From contig JAEUTQ010000024.1 in the NCBI GenBank assembly GCA_016787445.1, forward strand, positions 1 to 64,000: a stretch of 64,000 nucleotides of DNA, in the 5' to 3' direction. The position numbers and the translations under genes were made by a program. The stretch is from Bacteroidia bacterium (lineage in GTDB: Bacteria; Bacteroidota; Bacteroidia; B-17B0; Aurantibacillaceae). Positions 41,944 through 51,372 of the stretch are shown in pieces. Numbering within the stretch: the stretch's first letter is position 1; each line of letters opens with the position of its first letter. The notes under the pieces are model-generated. The model searched no databases. It had not been told where the DNA came from and saw nothing but the letters and a program-made list of their open reading frames with translations.

Positions 41944-42616
41944 GCTATTATTAATAGAAGACGAAAAAAATTTCGGCATGGTGCTTAAAGACTATTTAAG
42001 CATGAATGGATATAGTGTAACGCTTTGTGAAAATGGAGAGTTAGGAATCGAAGAGTTTAAGAAAAACAATTTTGATTTATGTATCGTTGACATCATGATG
42101 CCTAAGAAAGACGGATTTACAGTGGCGGAAGAAATGCGTTTAATAAATAAACACACGCCTTTTATTTTTCTGACTGCACGCGGTATGCGCGATGATATAA
42201 TTAAAGGATACCGCCTTGGAGCCTATGATTATATCACAAAACCATTCGACTCAGAAGTGCTTTTATATAAACTCCAGGTTATCTTAAACAAGGCACAAAA
42301 GGAAAATGCAATTCAAAACGAATATAAAATAGGTAAGTACACTTTTCAGGTAAAAATGCGTATTCTAAAAAACGGAACGGATACAGACATCAAATTATCA
42401 CCAAAGGAAGCGGCGTTACTTCAACTGCTTTGTCAGCACCAGAACGATGTTTTACCCCGTGAGAAAGCATTGAAACAAATCTGGAAAGATGATAACTATT
42501 TTACTGCCCGAAGTATGGATGTATATATAGTTAAATTACGCAAACATCTTTCTTCCGACCCATCCATTGAAATAAATAACCTCCACGGAAATGGCTACAC
42601 TTTACTCAGCCGATAA
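41933..42616 (+). CDS. OmpR family response regulator (RprY-like)
   Basis: A 227-residue DNA-binding regulator, the partner of the overlapping kinase gene. Receiver: D10-E11 pair, phosphoacceptor D53 (LCIVDIMMPKKDG), T/S switch (FLTARG), K103 (DYITKPFD). The winged-helix effector (about 130-225) has IKLSPKEAALLQLLCQHQNDVLPREKALKQIWKDDNYFTARSMDVYIVKLRKHLSSDPSIEINNLHGNGYTLL, typical of OmpR/PhoB. Confidence 0.96.
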   Translation: MGYKLLLIEDEKNFGMVLKDYLSMNGYSVTLCENGELGIEEFKKNNFDLCIVDIMMPKKDGFTVAEEMRLINKHTPFIFLTARGMRDDIIKGYRLGAYDYITKPFDSEVLLYKLQVILNKAQKENAIQNEYKIGKYTFQVKMRILKNGTDTDIKLSPKEAALLQLLCQHQNDVLPREKALKQIWKDDNYFTARSMDVYIVKLRKHLSSDPSIEINNLHGNGYTLLSR

Positions 42617-42799
42617 AATTTTACTTACATTTTATTTCCATTCACTAAACAGATACCGCATTTTACCCAATTTAAACCCTTTTTAGGGGTTTCCCGACCG
42701 TTAGACGTTCACTCATTTCCATCGAATTCTTGCTCATTTACAAATTTGGACTCAAATATTACTTTTAATATTGCGTCAGATATCAGATAAACAAATTTT

Positions 42800-45655
42800 A
42801 TGAAACGCATTAGTATTTTAATCCTCAGCATCCTTTTCTTAGGTTTTTATTCAAACAAAACTGTAGCCTGTCACGGCTTACCTTTAGTAAATTACAGCTT
42901 TAACGTTGGCGCCACCGGCGTAACCGTTAACGGTAGTTCAAATGCAGCCACTTGTGGTTGCGGACCTTATTGGATGCAAGTTGAAGTTTCATGTTCGCCG
43001 GTATTTACTGGTAACATGCCAACCTGCTTAACAACTACATTAATAAACTGGAATGTAGCGAACGGAACAACTTATACAAGTTATCCTTATTACCAATCCT
43101 TACTTAATATTCCGGCTTATACCGGTCCGGCTTGGATGGATAATTGTGTTGTTGAACCTTATCATAGTGTTTTTATTCCATTCAATCAATTTTGTCCGGG
43201 CTCTACCATGTTTTTCAGGGCACGTGAAGTTATTGCAGGAGGTGGGCCGTCATTCGGACCATGGACTGCAGTTAGTCAGTTTGTAGTACCAGGAACATTA
43301 TTAACTCCAACATGTACACCAAACTTAACACACACTCCTCCTACGACTCCTGGATCACCGGCATGCGTAGGAACACCATTTGTATTAAACATTAATAATT
43401 TAAATTGCTTAACTACTTGCGGTGGAACTTTAGCGCCTTCTTGTGTGCCTACAACTACTGTATTCTATAAATGGCGTTCTAACCCTGCTAACCCTTCTAC
43501 TCCAACCATTACAAGCTTACCAACCTTAAACGTTCCGATTGTAAATACTACAACAACATTTTCAGTTTGGGCAATCGATTCATGTAGTGTACCGGGCGGT
43601 GCTTGCGCGAAGAAAAGTTTGTGTGTAAATACAAACACGGTTTGGCCTCTAACAACTACTATTTACATTAATAATGTAACTGTTATGGCATCCTTTCCTG
43701 CTCCACCGAATCAATGTTTGAATGGAAATAATTTCTCTTTTAATGCTGTAACATCACCTGGTACCAGTTACAATTGGAATTTTGGAGATGGAAATTTAGG
43801 AGCAGGAGCTTCAGTAAATCATTCTTATGCGGCACCTGGCACATACACGGTTTCACTTACTGCTTCTAATCCTGCAGCATGTGCACCAAATACAGTCACA
43901 CAAGTTGTAACAGTTTATCCAATACCGGTAATTACAGCAGGTAACAGCGGTCCTGTATGTGCAGGATTACCTCTTAACTTAACTTCAAACGGTGCAGTTA
44001 ATTACAGCTGGAGCGGTCCGGGTGGATTTAACTCAGCATTACAAAATCCAAGCATTGCTTCACCTGCAGTTAATCAATCTGGAATTTATACTGTAACCGG
44101 AACAGATGCTAACGGTTGTGTAGGCACGGCAACTACCAATGTAGTAATTAATCCGGGTGCTCCATTAAATATCAGCAATACCGGTCCTGTTTGTAGCGGA
44201 AACAATATTAGTATGTCAGTTAGCGGATCGAATACTTATACATGGAGCGGTCCCGGAAGTTTCACTTCTAATCAAAGTACTGTTACATTTAATAATGCGG
44301 CAGCAAGTGTAAGCGGAATTTATACGGTTAATGCTACCAGTGCAGGAGGTTGTATAAGTACTGCAACTACACAATTAGTAGTTAACCCTACTCCAACAGT
44401 TACTATTACTAATAGCGGTCCGGTATGTAACGGTAATACAGTTAATTTATCAGCGAATGGCGGCGGCACCTACCAATGGAGTGGTCCTGGTGGATTTACT
44501 TCTACGCAAGCTAACATCACCATTAACAATGCGACTTCAAATAATGCGGGAGTATATACGGTAACCGTTACCAGCACGGAAGGATGTACAAGTGTTGCAT
44601 CAACAACTGTTGTTGTATATCAAAAACCAAGCTGTAGTGTTACAGCAAGCTCACCGGTTTGTGTTGGTGATGAATTAAAATTCACAACAACTGAAAATTT
44701 AGCGAACACTTACAGCTGGTCAGGACCAAATGGATTTGTGTCGAATCAGAAAAATCCAAAAATTCCTGAATCAACTTTAAACAACAATGGTACTTATGTT
44801 TTAACTGTTACTTCCGACAAAGGTTGTACAGCTACAGCAAGTGTGAATGTGATTGTTAATCCATTACCTGATGTAAATATCACTGCAAAAAATACCAGCG
44901 GATGTGCTCCTCTATGTAATGTAGGATTTACCGCAACTTCATCTTCTAACATTACCAAATATGAATGGAATTTAGGAAATGGTACGACGTCTTCTAACAG
45001 TAATATCAATGATGTTTGTTTCTACCAGAGCGGACCATACTCACCTGCAGTAACTGTAGTAGATAATAACGGTTGTAGAAATACAATGGCAACTAACGTA
45101 CAAGTATTCCCTAAGCCGGTTGCAGATTATAAATACAGTCCGAACCCAATCAATATTTTGAATCCATTGGTAAACTTCACCGACATATCTTTCGGTGGCG
45201 ATATTAATACTTGGTTCTGGGCAATTAATCCGGGTAATTATGGAACATTTGCACAGCAAAATCCTTCAGTAACTTTCCAGGATACCGGTGTATATGCAGT
45301 ACATTTAGTAGTAACTAATACAAATGGTTGTAAGGACACTGTATCAAAAGCTATTTATGTATATGAAGACTTTATGTTTTATGTTCCAAATGCGTTTACT
45401 CCGAACGGTGATGGACAAAACGATGAATTTAAACCAATCATCACCAATGTAAGCAACTACCACATGATTATTTTTGATCGTTGGGGCAAGGAAGTATTTT
45501 CAACTAGAGACTTAAACAAAGGTTGGGATGGAAATGTAAAGAGTAAGATTAATAATAACGCTCCTACCAAACAAGAAGTGTATATCTGGCGAATAGAATT
45601 TAGCAGTAAAGGCAAAGGCGCGGTTCATACCGGACATGTCACACTGATTAAATAG
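42800..45655 (+). CDS. Surface adhesin with PKD/Ig-like repeats and CHU_C (T9SS type B) domain
   Basis: A 951-residue secreted protein. Signal peptide 1-23 (NKTVA). The N-terminal Cys-rich region (residues 24-290) is not assigned. A PKD domain follows (TSYNWNFGDGNLGAGASVNHSYAAPGTYTVSLTASN), then about four Ig-like repeats of about 78 residues (NSGPVCAGLPLNLTSNG... GIYTVTGTDANGCVG). A second PKD pair lies near GCAPLCNVGFTATSSSNITKYEWNLGNG. The type B sorting domain is YVPNAFTPNGDGQNDEFKP... IFDRWGKEVFSTRDLNKGWDG... HTGHVTLIK. It is paralogous to the adhesin at 30618 in its last 260 residues. It follows the two-component system by 183 bases. Confidence 0.93.
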   Translation: MKRISILILSILFLGFYSNKTVACHGLPLVNYSFNVGATGVTVNGSSNAATCGCGPYWMQVEVSCSPVFTGNMPTCLTTTLINWNVANGTTYTSYPYYQSLLNIPAYTGPAWMDNCVVEPYHSVFIPFNQFCPGSTMFFRAREVIAGGGPSFGPWTAVSQFVVPGTLLTPTCTPNLTHTPPTTPGSPACVGTPFVLNINNLNCLTTCGGTLAPSCVPTTTVFYKWRSNPANPSTPTITSLPTLNVPIVNTTTTFSVWAIDSCSVPGGACAKKSLCVNTNTVWPLTTTIYINNVTVMASFPAPPNQCLNGNNFSFNAVTSPGTSYNWNFGDGNLGAGASVNHSYAAPGTYTVSLTASNPAACAPNTVTQVVTVYPIPVITAGNSGPVCAGLPLNLTSNGAVNYSWSGPGGFNSALQNPSIASPAVNQSGIYTVTGTDANGCVGTATTNVVINPGAPLNISNTGPVCSGNNISMSVSGSNTYTWSGPGSFTSNQSTVTFNNAAASVSGIYTVNATSAGGCISTATTQLVVNPTPTVTITNSGPVCNGNTVNLSANGGGTYQWSGPGGFTSTQANITINNATSNNAGVYTVTVTSTEGCTSVASTTVVVYQKPSCSVTASSPVCVGDELKFTTTENLANTYSWSGPNGFVSNQKNPKIPESTLNNNGTYVLTVTSDKGCTATASVNVIVNPLPDVNITAKNTSGCAPLCNVGFTATSSSNITKYEWNLGNGTTSSNSNINDVCFYQSGPYSPAVTVVDNNGCRNTMATNVQVFPKPVADYKYSPNPINILNPLVNFTDISFGGDINTWFWAINPGNYGTFAQQNPSVTFQDTGVYAVHLVVTNTNGCKDTVSKAIYVYEDFMFYVPNAFTPNGDGQNDEFKPIITNVSNYHMIIFDRWGKEVFSTRDLNKGWDGNVKSKINNNAPTKQEVYIWRIEFSSKGKGAVHTGHVTLIK

Positions 45656-45666
45656 TAAAACAGCAA

Positions 45667-45702
45667 CGAAAAAAAAGCGGTTTTGTACCGCCTTTTTTTT
45701 TG
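45667..45702 (+). terminator. Terminator after the CHU_C adhesin
   Basis: GCGGT-TTTGT-ACCGC stem flanked by an A-run and a T-run of at least nine. It lies just after the stop at 45655. Confidence 0.8.
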
Positions 45703-45768
45703 AATATACCCACTAGCGGGTATTCGCTGATTTTATAAAGCCGCTTATTTTTGTTAAAAGAATTTTTT

Positions 45769-45993
45769 ATGAAAAAAGTGAGCCTCATCATTTTATTGGC
45801 AGCAGGAATTGCTTTCACTTCTTGCCAAAAAGAATACGTTTGCGTTTGCACGTATACCGATTCCGGAGAAAAATCGTACGGAGATAAAATGAAAGCCGGA
45901 CCGTTTACCAAAGCGGCTACAGAGCAGGGTTGCGAGAACAATGATGAATTATCGGGTGGCGGATTAAAAGACTGTCATTTGGAAGACGCTTAA
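45769..45993 (+). CDS. Small Cys-rich lipoprotein, unknown
   Basis: A 74-residue protein. The signal peptide with lipobox is MKKVSLIILLAAGIAFTSCQKEY, so the mature N-terminal Cys is probably lipid-modified. The mature part contains further cysteines (VCVCTYTD, EQGCENN, LKDCHL), an even number that could form disulfides. ATG at 45769 chosen over an upstream TTG. No family recognised. It overlaps the convergent 2TM gene by four bases. Confidence 0.75.
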   Translation: MKKVSLIILLAAGIAFTSCQKEYVCVCTYTDSGEKSYGDKMKAGPFTKAATEQGCENNDELSGGGLKDCHLEDA

Positions 45994-46280
45994 GAATTTT
46001 TCTGTTCCTCGCGCTTCTTTAACTTTTGATATTCACGTTCAACAGCTCCAACACTATCGCCACGTAAATACGTACCTGCAAAATGCCAAAACAATCCAAA
46101 ACCCCAGCCTAATGTTGGAAATATTGGCCACGGTAATCCATTATGGGTATCTTCTCCTTTTCCAAGAAACCACATTCCCCAAAAAAATATATTTACTAAA
46201 ATGTAGGTGATTAAATGATTTTTAAACCCTACGCGTTTTTTTGCTTCCTTCCAAAGCAACTTTTCTTTTTCTGTTTCCAT
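45990..46280 (-). CDS. 2TM domain protein
   Basis: A 96-residue protein of the 2TM family. A basic N-terminal helix (EKLLWKEAKKRVGFKNHL) is followed by two membrane helices (ITYILVNIFFWGMWFL; IFPTLGWGFGLFWHFAGTYL) and a charged tail (VEREYQKLKKREEQKNS). The fold is known from Bacteroidota, including as a domain attached to histidine kinases. Here it is the last gene of a three-gene operon with a winged-helix regulator and a polytopic membrane protein. Confidence 0.9.
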   Translation of the reverse strand: METEKEKLLWKEAKKRVGFKNHLITYILVNIFFWGMWFLGKGEDTHNGLPWPIFPTLGWGFGLFWHFAGTYLRGDSVGAVEREYQKLKKREEQKNS

Positions 46281-46283
46281 TAT

Positions 46284-46574
46284 TTATTTTGATTTAGTTA
46301 AATACTGCTTAATGTTTTTTACATATTCATCAAAAGCGTGAATACCTGCTGATGTAATTCTGCAGTTTGTTTGCGGGTAATTATCTTTAAACTTTTTCTC
46401 CACTTCAATGTACCCCGCTTCCTTCAACTTTTGAATTTGCACACTTAAATTTCCGGCTGTAGAATTTGTTTGTTCTTTCAAATAAGTGAATTCAGCTTCC
46501 TTCACAGAAACCAACAAAGAAACAATTGCCAATCGTAATTGAGAATGCAATATGGGATCCAGATCTTTAAACAT
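46284..46574 (-). CDS. Winged-helix transcriptional regulator (HTH_34 type)
   Basis: A 96-residue regulator: LDPILHSQLRLAIVSLLVSVKEAEFTYLKEQTNSTAGNLSVQIQKLKEAGYIEVEKKFKDNYPQTNCRITSAGIHAFDEYVKNIKQ. The helix-turn-helix with TAGNLSVQIQKLKEAGYI and the basic wing fit the HTH_34/MarR-like group. Its start overlaps the preceding membrane-protein gene by eight bases. It probably regulates this operon. Confidence 0.9.
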   Translation of the reverse strand: MFKDLDPILHSQLRLAIVSLLVSVKEAEFTYLKEQTNSTAGNLSVQIQKLKEAGYIEVEKKFKDNYPQTNCRITSAGIHAFDEYVKNIKQYLTKSK

Positions 46575-47148
46575 TCTCTGATTTAAATTTTAATCTAAGT
46601 AAATGACCAGGTATTACGTAACTACTAATAATTGCAACTGCAATTACTAACAACAAATCGGTTTCGTTGCAGAATACAGAAACAACAGCGCAGGCAAATG
46701 AAAACAGACTCCCAATTTTCAATGGCTTAAAATCTAATATCCCTCCGGAAACGAATGTAGCTATACCGTATAGCAACATTAGAAAAAAGTAGGTTGATTT
46801 AACGCCGTGCAATCCGATAAAAATAATTGTAAGAAATAAAGCAATGCCGAAAGCAATCCATAAAGCGCTAAGGTAGGAATCAACATATGTTTTAACTTTT
46901 ACTCTTTTGCTTTGACGAATTCCATACACGGCCGAAAATATTCCTCCAAAAGGCATTAAAGTAACCCAAACATATTGACCCCACTCTATTTGTAACTTAA
47001 TGCATACAAAATGAATTAAAGCTGATGCAGCCACAAGCCATCCCCAAAAAATTAAAAGGAAGCCATCATCCGCCAATTTATTTTTGGCCTTATTAATCAT
47101 GTTATCAATAAGCGCAAGACTTTGTTCCGGAGTTAAATTATTTTCCAT
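46567..47148 (-). CDS. Polytopic membrane protein, partner of the HTH_34 regulator
   Basis: A 193-residue protein. The N-terminal amphipathic segment (LTPEQSLALIDNMINKAKNKL) precedes about six helices (FLLIFWGWLVAASALIHFVCI, YVWVTLMPFGGIFSAVYGI, SALWIAFGIALFLTIIFIGL, TYFFLMLLYGIATFVSGGIL, IGSLFSFACAVVSVFC, LLLVIAVAIISSYVIPGHLL). This type of protein commonly precedes a small winged-helix regulator in Bacteroidota, suggesting a membrane-linked sensory pair. Mechanism unknown. Confidence 0.8.
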   Translation of the reverse strand: MENNLTPEQSLALIDNMINKAKNKLADDGFLLIFWGWLVAASALIHFVCIKLQIEWGQYVWVTLMPFGGIFSAVYGIRQSKRVKVKTYVDSYLSALWIAFGIALFLTIIFIGLHGVKSTYFFLMLLYGIATFVSGGILDFKPLKIGSLFSFACAVVSVFCNETDLLLVIAVAIISSYVIPGHLLRLKFKSENV

Positions 47149-47256
47149 TATTTGATGTATTTAATTTGACTTCACAAACATAAAGTAGTTTATATTATAA
47201 ACCAAATATATTTTACAAATAACTATTAATCAATAGTTTAAAATAATTTTATGTTT

Positions 47257-47898
47257 CTATTTTGGCAATTTTGATTTACAATCGGCGAGTTCGGTCTTCG
47301 CCATCGCTTCTCCCCAATCGGGCTCCGTATCATCTAACGGTTTAAAGGATTTGAATTTTTCCAATGATTTCTCATAGAATTTTAAAGCGAATTTTGGTCC
47401 GCCCCCCAATTTCGGCGGCGCATTCATCACTGTCTTAGCTTTAATTAAATAAGCGCGCGGATTATTCGAATTTAATGCAATGGCGCGCTCGGCATGTTTG
47501 TTTGCTAATGCTCCAAATTTAGTTTGACGTGTTGAAGGATCAACACCTATTTTTATTCCCGCACTCATTGATAATAGCACATGTATTTCCGAATTGTTCG
47601 GACTTAACGAATCTAACTTTTTTAAATATAAATCGGCGCGACGACAATAATCATCTACTTCGGTAGTGCCGCTCTTAATAGCCATTAATAAATTGGCTAA
47701 AGATGCATAATACAAAGATTGTTTCAGTTTTTTCTCCTCCTTCACCATGCCTGTTAATCCCTGCTCAATACGTTGAAGCGAACTCATACTTTGTACGGTA
47801 TCAAGTTCCTTTATCCATCTTTTAAACTGCTTATCGCTTTGGGAATAAGTAAGTAGTGCTGATAGAGAAAAAACAAATATGAATATGCGTTTTATCAT
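47257..47898 (-). CDS. TPR-like secreted protein, unknown
   Basis: A 213-residue protein with a signal peptide (MIKRIFIFVFSLSALLTYSQ, ATG 47898). Helical repeats follow (LKQSLYYASLANLLMAIKSGTTEVDDYCRRADLYLKKLDSL, EIHVLLSMSAGIKIGVDPSTR, HAERAIALNSNNPRAYLIKAKTVMNAPPKLGGGPKFALKFYEKSLEKF). The PPxxGGGxxxALxxYxKSLE segment is similar to proteins in the TatT-like TPR group. Periplasmic scaffold role inferred. Confidence 0.75.
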   Translation of the reverse strand: MIKRIFIFVFSLSALLTYSQSDKQFKRWIKELDTVQSMSSLQRIEQGLTGMVKEEKKLKQSLYYASLANLLMAIKSGTTEVDDYCRRADLYLKKLDSLSPNNSEIHVLLSMSAGIKIGVDPSTRQTKFGALANKHAERAIALNSNNPRAYLIKAKTVMNAPPKLGGGPKFALKFYEKSLEKFKSFKPLDDTEPDWGEAMAKTELADCKSKLPK

Positions 47899-47981
47899 GG
47901 ATAAATGCTTATACAAACATAAAATAGTTTAAGAGAAAAACCAGCGTTAATTTGTATCTGTTTGGTTTACAGAATGCAATT

Positions 47982-49784
47982 TTAGTTATGATAAAAATCC
48001 CAAACCAACTGCGCTTTTGCGGGTCCAATTACTGCTGCTAATTCCTCGAGAGAGGTTTCTTTTATTTGCTTCACCGATTTAAATTCGTTCAATAATTTGA
48101 GTGCAGTTACTTCACTGATACCTTTTATTAAACTCAATTCAGTTTTAATAGTTTCGCGACTGCGTTTACTGCGGTGATGCGTGATACCAAAACGGTGCGC
48201 CTCATCACGTATATGTTGTATCACCCGTAATGTTTCACTTCGCTTATCCAAATATAAAGGGATAGAATCTCCCGGGAAATAAATTTCTTCTAAGCGTTTC
48301 GCAATTCCTATAACGGGAATTTTGCCATACAAACCCAGCTTTTGTAAACTGTTGACAGCCGCGCCTAATTGTCCTTTGCCTCCATCAATCACAATTAACT
48401 GCGGTAAAGGCAATCCTTCTTCCAATACGCGAGAGTAACGGCGGTAAATAACTTCTTCCATCGTTGCGAAATCATCAGGACCTTCCACCGTTTTTACATT
48501 AAAATGGCGATACTCTTTTTTTGCCGGCTTACCGTCGATAAACACAGGCATTGCACTTACGGCAAAATTTCCTTGGATGTTAGAGTTATCGAATCCTTCA
48601 ATACGACGAGGCTCTTCCTTCAGATGCAAATCCTTCATCATTTGTTGCATGATGCGCGTGGTGTGGCGCTCCGGATCAGTTAAAGCAATTTGCTTCTCAC
48701 GCTCGCGTTTATGCGATAAGGCATTCTTTAAACATAAATCAAGTAAATGTTTTTTATCGCCAATTTTAGGAACATAATATTTTGTATCCGGAAATTTAAA
48801 CTCCGGTTCTTCCGCTACGATAATTTCTTTACTCTTGGAATTGAAACGCTGACGAATTTCGTTGATAGCGAACACCAACATTTCTTCCGGCGTTTCATCC
48901 AATTGTTTTTTCAATTCCAATATCTGCGCCTGCACAATAGCGCCGTTGTAAATTTTGAAATAACTAACGTAGGAAATACTTTCTTCGTGAATAGCCGCGA
49001 ACACATCAGTGTCTGTTACGCTAGGATGAACAATGGTTGATTTCCCTTGGTATTTTTCCAGCAAATCTATCTTCTGTTTCAGCTCCTCCGCTTTTTCAAA
49101 TTCCAAATTATCAGAGAACGTTTGCATCTCCGCTTTTAAATCCTTCAAAGCAAAAGCAAAATCGCCTTTAATAATTTTGCGGATTTGCTTCATGTTGTTA
49201 TCATACTCCTCGAAGCTTTGCTTCCCCTCACACGGACCTTTGCATTTCCCGATATGATAATCCAAACACACTCTGAATTTTTTCTTAGCAATATTTTGTT
49301 CCGATAAATCATAACTGCAAGTACGTAATGGAAACAATTGCTTAATTAAATCCAACAGAGCATGCATCACCAAAACGGAAGGATATGGACCGAAATACTC
49401 TGATCCGTCTTTAATTTGTTTGCGCGTGTAGAATATACGAGGGAATCTCTCATTCTTAATGATAATCCACGGATATGTTTTATCGTCACGCAGATTAACA
49501 TTATAACGCGGTTTTAAATTCTTAATTAAATTATTCTCCAGCAACAATGCATCCAGCTCCGTGTTTACTTTCACGGTTTTGATGTCGCTGATTTTTTTTA
49601 CCAATAAACGTAAACGCGCGTTATCATGCTCTTTGGTAAAATAAGAACTCACCCGTTTTTTTAAACTCTTGGCTTTCCCCACATACAATAAAGCATTCTC
49701 CTTATCGTAATACTGATACACGCCCGGTGTTTCGGGTAAGGATTTAATAATGGATTGGATATGTTCAGAAAAATCTTCTATCAC
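47982..49784 (-). CDS. uvrC: UvrC, excinuclease ABC subunit C
   Basis: Incision subunit of nucleotide-excision repair; makes both cuts around damage bound by UvrAB. It is 600 residues, full length. The N-terminal GIY-YIG nuclease is PGVYQYYDKENALLYVGKAKSLKKRVSSYF. The Cys cluster is CSYDLSEQNIAKKKFRVCLDYHIGKCKGPC. The UVR motif is FSDNLEFEKAEELKQKIDLL. The RNase H-like C-terminal nuclease has RIEGFDNSNIQGNFAVSAMPVFIDGKPAKKEYRHF and LIVIDGGKGQLGAA. Terminal helix-hairpin-helix near IKGISEVTALKLLNEFKSVKQI. Single gene downstream of asnS. Confidence 0.98.
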   Translation of the reverse strand: MIEDFSEHIQSIIKSLPETPGVYQYYDKENALLYVGKAKSLKKRVSSYFTKEHDNARLRLLVKKISDIKTVKVNTELDALLLENNLIKNLKPRYNVNLRDDKTYPWIIIKNERFPRIFYTRKQIKDGSEYFGPYPSVLVMHALLDLIKQLFPLRTCSYDLSEQNIAKKKFRVCLDYHIGKCKGPCEGKQSFEEYDNNMKQIRKIIKGDFAFALKDLKAEMQTFSDNLEFEKAEELKQKIDLLEKYQGKSTIVHPSVTDTDVFAAIHEESISYVSYFKIYNGAIVQAQILELKKQLDETPEEMLVFAINEIRQRFNSKSKEIIVAEEPEFKFPDTKYYVPKIGDKKHLLDLCLKNALSHKREREKQIALTDPERHTTRIMQQMMKDLHLKEEPRRIEGFDNSNIQGNFAVSAMPVFIDGKPAKKEYRHFNVKTVEGPDDFATMEEVIYRRYSRVLEEGLPLPQLIVIDGGKGQLGAAVNSLQKLGLYGKIPVIGIAKRLEEIYFPGDSIPLYLDKRSETLRVIQHIRDEAHRFGITHHRSKRSRETIKTELSLIKGISEVTALKLLNEFKSVKQIKETSLEELAAVIGPAKAQLVWDFYHN

Positions 49785-49801
49785 TTCAATAAAGTTAAAA
49801 C

Positions 49802-49832
49802 AAAAAAGGCAAAAACATTTGTTCTTGCCTTT
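49802..49832 (-). terminator. Terminator of asnS
   Basis: In minus-strand RNA AAAGGCAA...TTGCCTTT with an 11-base loop and a following T-run. It lies right after the asnS stop at 49841. Confidence 0.75.
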
Positions 49833-49840
49833 CGTGTTTT

Positions 49841-51274
49841 TTAGAATTCACAATTCTTAGGAGTTCTCGGGAACGGAATCACGTCGCGAATATTGGTCAT
49901 GCCCGTTACGAATAAAACTAATCGCTCAAAACCTAAACCAAATCCGGCATGCGGACAAGATCCAAATCGTCTGGTGTCTAAATACCAACTTAATTCTTCT
50001 GCAGGAATGTTCATCTCCTTCATGCGTTGTTCTAACAATTCCAAACGCTCTTCACGCTGTGATCCTCCTACAATCTCTCCGATACCCGGGAATAAAATAT
50101 CCATGGCTCTTACCGTTTTTCCATCGTCGTTCTGACGCATGTAAAATGCTTTAATGTTTTTTGGATAGTCAGTTAAGATAACCGGTTTATTGAAATGCTT
50201 TTCTACCAAATAACGCTCATGCTCACTTTGTAAGTCAACTCCCCATTCGTTCACTAAATACTGGAATTTCTTTTTCTTGTTATGATTACTCTCTCTTAAA
50301 ATAGAAATCGCTTCAGTATACGTTACACGCTCAAACTTATTGTTGATACAGAAATTTAATTTCTCCATCAAATTCATTTCGCTGCGTTCGTTTTGCGGTT
50401 TTTGTTTTTCTTCGTCTAATAAACGTTGCGTTAAAAACTCAATGTCTTCTTTGTTATGCTCCAGCGCGTAACGAATTACATAGTGTAATAGTTCTTCCGC
50501 AAGGTCCATATTGTCATTCAAATCATAAAAAGCCATTTCAGGCTCTATCATCCAGAACTCCGCAAGATGTCGCGCTGTATTTGAATTTTCCGCTCTGAAG
50601 GTGGGACCAAATGTATAAATATCTCCAAAAGCCATGGCGCCTAATTCACCCTCGAGCTGTCCGCTCACCGTTAGATTAGTTGACTTACCAAAAAAATCTT
50701 CTTTGTAATTTATCTCGCCTTGCTCATTACGCGGAATGTTATTCAAATCAAAATTTGTTACATGAAAAGTTTCGCCGGCACCTTCCGCGTCACTCGCTGT
50801 AATAATTGGTGTATGCAAATACAAAAATCCTTTATCGTTGAAAAACTTATGGATGGCATACGCTAAAGAATGACGAATACGAAACACTGCGCCAAATGTA
50901 TTGGTACGGAAACGTAAATGCGCAATCTCACGTAAAAATTCTAAACTATGTTTTTTTGGTTGCAACGGATATTTTTCAGCATCGCTGTCACCAATGACTT
51001 CAACTGTTTTTGCAACTAACTCTACGGTTTGTCCTTTACCCTGAGACGGAATTAAAGTCCCAGTAGCCGCAATAGCCGCACCGGTTGTAATACGTTTTAA
51101 AATTGTTTCCGGCGTATTATTAAAATCAACTACCACCTGTAAATTATTATTGGTTGAACCGTCATTCAACGCAATAAACTGATTGTTACGAAAGGTGCGC
51201 ACCCAGCCTTTTACTGTTATTTCCTGATTTTGAGGACTTAACCCTAGGATTTCTTTGATTTTAACACGTGCCAT
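49841..51274 (-). CDS. asnS: Asparaginyl-tRNA synthetase
   Basis: Charges tRNA-Asn with asparagine; class II, cytosolic. It is 477 residues. The N-terminal OB-fold is [33 protein letters not shown]. Class II motif 1 is in [25 protein letters not shown], motif 2 in [28 protein letters not shown], and motif 3 in [34 protein letters not shown]. The Asn type is indicated by the overall asnS pattern. Divergent from lepA, with a 98-base region between the two ATGs. Confidence 0.97.
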   Translation of the reverse strand: MARVKIKEILGLSPQNQEITVKGWVRTFRNNQFIALNDGSTNNNLQVVVDFNNTPETILKRITTGAAIAATGTLIPSQGKGQTVELVAKTVEVIGDSDAEKYPLQPKKHSLEFLREIAHLRFRTNTFGAVFRIRHSLAYAIHKFFNDKGFLYLHTPIITASDAEGAGETFHVTNFDLNNIPRNEQGEINYKEDFFGKSTNLTVSGQLEGELGAMAFGDIYTFGPTFRAENSNTARHLAEFWMIEPEMAFYDLNDNMDLAEELLHYVIRYALEHNKEDIEFLTQRLLDEEKQKPQNERSEMNLMEKLNFCINNKFERVTYTEAISILRESNHNKKKKFQYLVNEWGVDLQSEHERYLVEKHFNKPVILTDYPKNIKAFYMRQNDDGKTVRAMDILFPGIGEIVGGSQREERLELLEQRMKEMNIPAEELSWYLDTRRFGSCPHAGFGLGFERLVLFVTGMTNIRDVIPFPRTPKNCEF

Positions 51275-51334
51275 ATTTTAAATTTTGGGTTACAAAGGTG
51301 CAAAATTTTTCGATAATATAAGGCACTTTATTTG

Positions 51335-51342
51335 TATATTTG
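51335..51342 (+). promoter_or_regulatory. Candidate -7 box of lepA
   Basis: TATATTTG fits the Bacteroidota -7 consensus TAnnTTTG, 30 bases before the lepA ATG. No good TTTG -33 box is seen at the right distance, so support is moderate. Confidence 0.45.
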
Positions 51343-51372
51343 CTCTCTTATTTTTTTGAGTTTAAGCACATT

